In this document: positions 59,387-64,000 of the stretch, piece by piece | Layout of the letters: every line of letters begins with the position of its first letter | Position numbering within the stretch: the first letter of the stretch is position 1 | Origin: Bradyrhizobium icense | Lineage (GTDB): Bacteria; Pseudomonadota; Alphaproteobacteria; Rhizobiales; Xanthobacteraceae | Assembly: GCF_001693385.1 (NCBI RefSeq) | Contig: NZ_CP016428.1 | Location: 6,324,001-6,388,000 of the forward strand | Length of the DNA: 64,000 bases | Direction of reading: 5' to 3' | The notes under the pieces: generated by a model | Database searches by the model: none | Told to the model about the DNA's origin: nothing | The model's input: only the letters and a program-made list of their open reading frames with translations | Position numbers and translations under genes: made by a program

Positions 59387-59686
59387 TTAAACCGCGTCCT
59401 TGGCGGCCTTGACCGGGCGGGCCCGGACGATCTTGCGGGCCGGCTTGGCCTTGAACATCATTTCCTCGCCCGTGAAGGGGTTGGTGCCCTTCCGAGCCTT
59501 GGTCGCCGGCTTCTTGACCACGACGAACTTCGCGAAGCCGGGAACGAGGAACACCCCGTTCTTCTTCAGTTCCTTGTGACCGACGTCAACGAGCGTGTCC
59601 ATCACGTTCTTGACCTCTTTCTTCGAAACTTCGGTGGTGGTCGCGATCTTCTCGATCAGCTGCGACTTAGACATTTGGGTGGCCAT
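59387..59686 (-). CDS. HU family DNA-binding protein
   Basis: A 99-residue histone-like protein. The dimerisation helices (SKSQLIEKIATTTEVSKKEVKNVMDTL, in parts) are followed by the beta arm with GFAKFVVVKKPATKARKGTNPFTGEEM (in parts), and a basic extension KPARKIVRARPVKAAKDAV at the C-terminus. It compacts and bends DNA and could help loop formation at promoters. It is the only gene here with a clear terminator. The 428 bp upstream of it (59687-60114), shared with the ABC binding-protein gene, has no other gene. Confidence 0.93.
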   Translation of the reverse strand: MATQMSKSQLIEKIATTTEVSKKEVKNVMDTLVDVGHKELKKNGVFLVPGFAKFVVVKKPATKARKGTNPFTGEEMMFKAKPARKIVRARPVKAAKDAV

Positions 59687-60114
59687 GGTTGCTCCATTGA
59701 TTCTGGCACAGGCGACGATATGGCGGAAACGGCCTAAAAAACAGGGTTTCCGACATTCTGCACAACTATCTCGCTAGTCGAGTTGCAGTGATTCGTCCAA
59801 TTTTTCCGGGCTTTTTAGCATCGGAAGCCGTCCGGAGCCTATTTTTATGGGGAATCAGCGCACCCCGAGGCCCCCTTTCCAGACAATCTGAGACCGCCCT
59901 CGGGTCTTTGCCTCTATCGAGGCGAGCCGTGATTTGCCTTCTGACCGGACAAAATGCGCAGATTGATCGGCCAGTAAGCATGTTGTTTTCAGGAAGGATT
60001 TTCCGCCCCGCGCGTTGATTTGAAAATGACTCGCGTCGGCGTTCCATCGTAACATCGCCCTTAAGGCGGACGCGTGAACGGTCTGCCATCAAATATCGTG
60101 TTCGGAGACTTCGC

Positions 60115-61731
60115 ATGAATTTGACGCGCCTTGAGATCAATCGCCGCACCGCGCTGCTGACGTCGGCGGCCATCGCGGCCAACGTGATCAACCCGATGCG
60201 GGCGTTCGCGCAGGAGACGCCGCGCAAGGGCGGCGTGTTCAACGTCCATTACGCCGCCGAGCAGCGCCAGCTCAACCCGAGCATCCAGGCTTCCACCGGC
60301 GTCTACATCATCGGCGGCAAGATCCAGGAAAACCTCGTCGATCTCGACGCCAACGGCCAGCCGGTCGGCGTGCTCGCCGAAAGTTGGGAAGCCTCGCCCG
60401 ACGGCAAGACCGTGACCTTCAAGCTGCGCAAGGGCATCACCTGGCACGACGGCAAGCCGTTCACCTCGGCCGATGTCGAATTTACCGCCATGAACATGTG
60501 GAAGAAGATCCTCAATTACGGATCGACGCTGCAGCTCTTTCTGACCGAGGTCGAGACGCCGGACGCGCAGACCGCGATCTTCAAGTACGAGCGGCCGATG
60601 CCGCTGAACCTCCTGCTGCGCGCCCTGCCCGACCTCGGCTACGTCTCGGCCAAGCATCTCTATGAGACCGGCGACATCCGCCAGAACCCGACCAACCTTT
60701 CGCCCGTCGGCACCGGCCCATTCAAGTTCGTCAAATACGAGCGCGGACAATATATCATCGCCGACCGCAACGAGAATTACTGGCGTCCGAACGCGCCCTA
60801 TCTCGATCGCATCGTCTGGCGCGTGATCACCGATCGCGCCTCGGCCGCGGCGCAAATGGAAGCCGGCGAACTTCACTACGCTCCATTCTCGAGCCTGACG
60901 CTCTCCGATCTCGCTCGCCTCGGCAAGGACAAGCGCTTCGTCGTCTCCACCAAGGGCAACGAAGGCAACGCGCGCACCAACACGCTCGAGTTCAACTTCC
61001 GCCGCAAGGAATTGTCCGACATCCGGGTTCGCCGCGCGATTGCGCATGCCATCAACGTACCGTTCTTCATCGAGAATTTTCTCGGCGATTTCGCCAAGCT
61101 CGGCACCGGGCCGATTCCTTCGACCTCAACGGACTTCTATCCGGGGCCGAATACGCCGCAATATCCTTATGACAAGGCCAAGGCGGCTGCGCTGCTCGAC
61201 GAAGCCGGCTTCAAGGCGGGCCGCGGCGGCACGCGCTTCGCGCTGAAACTGTTGCCCGCGCCATGGGGCGAGGACATCTCGCTGTGGTCGACCTTCATCC
61301 AGCAGTCGCTCGGCGAGGTCGGCATCCCGATCGAGATCGTGCGCAACGACGGCGGCGGCTTCCTCAAGCAGGTCTATGACGAGCACGCCTTCGACCTCGC
61401 CACCGGCTGGCACCAGTACCGCAACGATCCCGCGGTCTCGACCACGGTCTGGTATCGCTCGGGCCAGCCCAAGGGCGCACCCTGGACCAACCAGTGGGGC
61501 TGGGAGGACAAGAATGTCGACAAGACCATCGACGATGCCGCGACCGAAATCGATCCGGCCAAGCGCAAGGCGCTCTATGCCCAATTCGTCAAGGAAGTGA
61601 ACACGGAGCTGCCGGTCTGGATGCCGATCGAGCAGATTTTCGTTACCACGATTACGGCGAAGGCACGCAACCACTCCAACACCCCGCGCTGGGGATCGAC
61701 GAGCTGGCACGATCTTTGGCTTTCGGCTTAA
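60115..61731 (+). CDS. Dipeptide/oligopeptide-type ABC substrate-binding protein (SBP_bac_5)
   Basis: A 538-residue exported protein. The N-terminus NRRTALLTSAAIAANVINP (residues 9-27) is a twin-arginine-like signal, cut near AFAQ. The mature part: GGVFNVHYAAEQRQLNPSI, LAESWEASPDGKTVTFKLRKGITWHDGKPFTSADV (in parts). It binds peptides, nickel or glutathione-like ligands and delivers them to the two permeases that follow. It starts the operon 60115-64000. Confidence 0.93.
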   Translation: MNLTRLEINRRTALLTSAAIAANVINPMRAFAQETPRKGGVFNVHYAAEQRQLNPSIQASTGVYIIGGKIQENLVDLDANGQPVGVLAESWEASPDGKTVTFKLRKGITWHDGKPFTSADVEFTAMNMWKKILNYGSTLQLFLTEVETPDAQTAIFKYERPMPLNLLLRALPDLGYVSAKHLYETGDIRQNPTNLSPVGTGPFKFVKYERGQYIIADRNENYWRPNAPYLDRIVWRVITDRASAAAQMEAGELHYAPFSSLTLSDLARLGKDKRFVVSTKGNEGNARTNTLEFNFRRKELSDIRVRRAIAHAINVPFFIENFLGDFAKLGTGPIPSTSTDFYPGPNTPQYPYDKAKAAALLDEAGFKAGRGGTRFALKLLPAPWGEDISLWSTFIQQSLGEVGIPIEIVRNDGGGFLKQVYDEHAFDLATGWHQYRNDPAVSTTVWYRSGQPKGAPWTNQWGWEDKNVDKTIDDAATEIDPAKRKALYAQFVKEVNTELPVWMPIEQIFVTTITAKARNHSNTPRWGSTSWHDLWLSA

Positions 61732-61755
61732 GCCGATATCCGCCAAGATAGGCCT

Positions 61756-62733
61756 ATGCGCATCCTGGCCCTTGCGGGGCGGCGGCTCGCCGCCTCGATC
61801 CCGACCCTCGTCCTGATCCTGATCGGCGTGTTCCTGCTGCTGCAGTTCGCGCCGGGCGACACCGTCGACGCCATGATGGCGCAGATGGGCGGCGGCGATG
61901 CCGCGACCGCCAAGGAGCTGCGCAAATTCTATGGGCTCGACCTCTCGATCCCGGCCCAGCTCGGCAATTACCTCTGGCGGCTGGTGCGGCTCGATCTCGG
62001 CTTCTCCTCGATCTACGGCAAGCCGGTGGCGTCGGTGATCCTGGAGCGGTTGCCGCCGACCATTCTCTTGATGACCGCGTCGCTGTCCTTCGCGTTCTTC
62101 TTCGGCCTCCTATTCGGCGTGATTGCCGCGCGCGGCGTCAACCGCTGGCCGGACACGCTGATCTCGACGCTCGGCCTGATCTTCTACGCCACGCCCTCGT
62201 TCTGGTTCGGGCTGATGGCGATCGTGGTGTTTTCGGTTTACCTGCAGTGGCTGCCGCCGGGCGGCTTCGAGGACATCGGGACCATGCGGACCGGGATATG
62301 GCGCGGGCTCGACATCGCAAGCCACCTGGTGCTGCCGACGCTGACGCTCGGGCTGATCTTTCTGGCGATTTACCTCCGCATCATGCGCGCTTCGATGCTG
62401 GAGGTTCTCAATCTCGATTACGTCCGCACCGCGCGTGCCAAAGGTCTCGACGAGACCCGTGTGGTGACGCAGCACGTGCTGCGCAATGCGCTCTTGCCAA
62501 TGGTGACGCTGATTGGCTTGCAGGCCGGTACCATGCTCGGCGGATCGGTGGTGGTCGAAAGCGTGTTCTCGTTGCCGGGTCTCGGACGGCTTGCCTATGA
62601 ATCGGTGGTGCAGCGCGACCTCAATACGCTGCTCGGGATCGTCTTCGTCTCGGCGCTGCTCGTCATATCAGTGAACTTCATCGTCGACCTCATCTATGCG
62701 CGGCTCGATCCGCGCATCACGGCAGAGGGTTAG
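61756..62733 (+). CDS. dppB: Dipeptide-type ABC permease DppB
   Basis: A 325-residue permease with six helices, the N-terminal LAGRRLAASIPTLVLILIGVF helix (in parts) and the EAA loop VRTARAKGLDETRVVTQHVLRNAL (in parts) of DppB-type permeases. The gene is 24 bp after the binding protein and 4 bp before the next permease. Pairs with DppC. Confidence 0.93.
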   Translation: MRILALAGRRLAASIPTLVLILIGVFLLLQFAPGDTVDAMMAQMGGGDAATAKELRKFYGLDLSIPAQLGNYLWRLVRLDLGFSSIYGKPVASVILERLPPTILLMTASLSFAFFFGLLFGVIAARGVNRWPDTLISTLGLIFYATPSFWFGLMAIVVFSVYLQWLPPGGFEDIGTMRTGIWRGLDIASHLVLPTLTLGLIFLAIYLRIMRASMLEVLNLDYVRTARAKGLDETRVVTQHVLRNALLPMVTLIGLQAGTMLGGSVVVESVFSLPGLGRLAYESVVQRDLNTLLGIVFVSALLVISVNFIVDLIYARLDPRITAEG

Positions 62734-62737
62734 CGCC

Positions 62738-63568
62738 ATGGATGCGGTCAAGCGCTACTTCCGAAGCCCCGCCGCCGTCGCCGGCCTGATCCTGCTCCTG
62801 ATCGTGATCGCGATGGCGGTCTCGGCCGGCTGGTTCTATCCGCGCGATCCGCTGGCGCTGGCCGGCCGGCCCCTGGTCTGGCCGTTCTCCAATCCGCGCT
62901 TCCTGCTCGGCACCGACAATTCGGGCCGCGACATCGCAGCTCAGATTTTCTACGGCGCGCGGATTTCGCTTCTGATCGGCGGCGTCGCCACCGCGATTGC
63001 GATCCTGATCGGCATCCTCGTCGGCGCTTTCGCCGGCTACTACGGCGGCTGGGTCGACAATGTCTTGATGCGGATCACCGAAGCGTTCCAGACGCTGCCG
63101 AACTTCGTGCTGCTGCTGGTGCTGGTCGCAGTATTCGGCTCGACCTTGACGACGGTCACGATCGCGGTCGGCGTGGTGTCGTGGCCGGCGCCGGCGCGGC
63201 TGACCCGCGCCGAGTTCCTCTCCTTACGCAACCGCGAGTTCGTCCAGGCCGGACGCACGCTCGGCATGAAGAATATTCAGCTCATTTTCGGCGAGATCCT
63301 GCCCAATGCGCTGCCACCGGTCATCGTCTACGCCAGCGTGGTGATGGCAGTCGCGATACTCCTCGAAAGCGCACTCGCCTTCCTGCGGCTGTCCGACCCC
63401 AACGTGGCATCCTGGGGCAATTTGATCGGCCTCGGCCGCGATGTGCTGCGGGTGCAATGGTACGTCTCGGCAATCCCGGGTATTGCGATCCTGGTTACCG
63501 TGCTCGCGGTATCGCTGGTCGGCCAGGGCCTGAATGACGCGCTCAATCCGAGGCTGAAGGGCCGATGA
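62738..63568 (+). CDS. dppC: Dipeptide-type ABC permease DppC
   Basis: A 276-residue DppC-type permease. The start ATG at 62738 is used, because the longer frame overlaps dppB. Seen: [23 protein letters not shown] (in parts), the EAA loop [26 protein letters not shown] (in parts). It forms the channel with DppB. Its stop overlaps the next ATG (ATGA at 63565-63568). Confidence 0.93.
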   Translation: MDAVKRYFRSPAAVAGLILLLIVIAMAVSAGWFYPRDPLALAGRPLVWPFSNPRFLLGTDNSGRDIAAQIFYGARISLLIGGVATAIAILIGILVGAFAGYYGGWVDNVLMRITEAFQTLPNFVLLLVLVAVFGSTLTTVTIAVGVVSWPAPARLTRAEFLSLRNREFVQAGRTLGMKNIQLIFGEILPNALPPVIVYASVVMAVAILLESALAFLRLSDPNVASWGNLIGLGRDVLRVQWYVSAIPGIAILVTVLAVSLVGQGLNDALNPRLKGR

Positions 63569-64000
63569 GCGAGCACGAGACCATCCTCTCGCTCGACCGC
63601 CTGACCGTACGCCTGCCCGGCGGCGCCGATCGGGCGCACGCGCTATCGAATGTATCGCTGGATATCGCATCGAACGAAATCCTCTGCGTGGTCGGCGAAT
63701 CCGGCTCCGGCAAGTCGATGATGGCGAACGCGATCATGCGGTTGCTGCCCAATGAGGTGACGATCGACGGCGGCCGGATGCTATTCGAGGGCCGCGACCT
63801 CTGCGCAGCTTCGGTTGCCGAAATGCGCCAGGTGCGCGGCGCCGGCATTGCGATGATCTTCCAGGAACCGATGACGGCGCTCAATCCACTGCGCACCATC
63901 GGCGACCAGATCGCCGAGATGTTCTCGATCCATACCGAATTGTCGAAGGCCGAGATCGGCGCGAAAGTGCTGGCACTGCTCGCCGACGTCCGCATTCCCG
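63565..64000 (+). CDS. dppD: Dipeptide-type ABC ATPase DppD, 3' end outside window
   Basis: The first 145 residues are present and the frame runs off the window end. Walker A is [12 protein letters not shown] and the Q-loop [14 protein letters not shown] (typical of DppD/OppD). The start overlaps the dppC stop (ATGA). It should drive the transporter encoded by the previous three genes; the DppF-type partner is probably next. Confidence 0.92.
   Translation, partial: MSEHETILSLDRLTVRLPGGADRAHALSNVSLDIASNEILCVVGESGSGKSMMANAIMRLLPNEVTIDGGRMLFEGRDLCAASVAEMRQVRGAGIAMIFQEPMTALNPLRTIGDQIAEMFSIHTELSKAEIGAKVLALLADVRIP

Noticed and set aside
1..64000. tRNA, rRNA, prophage, integrase or transposase genes
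   Set aside because: None was recognised in any frame or by structure; the region reads as ordinary chromosome with catabolic operons.

Overview
The window is a 64 kb chromosomal segment of a GC-rich alphaproteobacterium. It is most like Bradyrhizobium or a close Nitrobacteraceae relative (Rhodopseudomonas, Afipia). The support is the mix of catabolic genes, the abundance of ABC transporters, the codon bias, and several scattered intergenic palindromic repeats of the kind common in Bradyrhizobium. This assignment is an inference from style; no rRNA or tRNA marker is present.

Layout. 1-4.6 kb: the end of a molybdenum hydroxylase (IorB-like) large subunit, then a tight sulfur-oxidation operon: cytochrome c, FccB-like flavoprotein, SoxX, a SoxY paralogue ending in an AAC-type arm, SoxZ and SoxA. 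4.7-6.9 kb: divergent ferredoxin-NADP reductase and enamidase genes. 7-9.1 kb: an adenylate cyclase fused to a formylglycine-generating-enzyme-like domain, and a DUF4399 protein. 9.1-13.9 kb: an acyl-CoA module (two crotonase-fold proteins, two divergent TetR regulators, an AidB-like acyl-CoA dehydrogenase). 14.1-16.2 kb: SBP56/methanethiol oxidase and a membrane protein. 16.2-24.5 kb (minus strand): 6-hydroxynicotinate reductase, UPF0280 (ApbE-like), DUF1185, a complete branched-chain-type ABC transporter and a MarR regulator. 24.8-30.2 kb: two-subunit nicotinate dehydrogenase with a tri-haem tail, then nicotinate phosphoribosyltransferase. 30.2-37.5 kb: MetY, alpha/beta hydrolase, HtrA-like protease, a GMC oxidoreductase with its small subunit, and a Baeyer-Villiger-type monooxygenase. 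38-41.4 kb: a single-chain acyl-CoA carboxylase. 41.6-50 kb: amidohydrolases, an NMT1/THI5-type ABC transporter, a GntR regulator, an NTF2-fold protein and an enolase-superfamily enzyme, joined by TGCATGCA operators. 50-58 kb: another Liv-type binding protein, hydantoinase/oxoprolinase HyuA and HyuB, an MFS carrier and a CmcJ-like oxygenase. 58-64 kb: an SDR lacking its catalytic residues, HU with a clear terminator, and a dipeptide-type ABC transporter running off the end.

The most interesting system is the nicotinate island. Its gene content predicts an oxidative first step (cytochrome-linked nicotinate dehydrogenase to 6-hydroxynicotinate), then a reductive step (6-hydroxynicotinate reductase) and ring opening by enamidase. 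This is the Eubacterium barkeri type of pathway, with a biochemical precedent in Azorhizobium, rather than the maleamate route of Pseudomonas. Three loci about 19 kb apart share the 13-mer ATCATTCGTATAC or a related palindrome. They link ferredoxin-NADP reductase and enamidase to the reductase/transporter operon and the dehydrogenase, so I infer one regulon. I also infer that NADPH-reduced ferredoxin drives the reductase and that the ApbE-like protein matures its flavin.

Limits: all functions come from reading translated sequence and remembered family features; no search was run. Start sites are chosen by ribosome-binding sites, overlaps and domain completeness.
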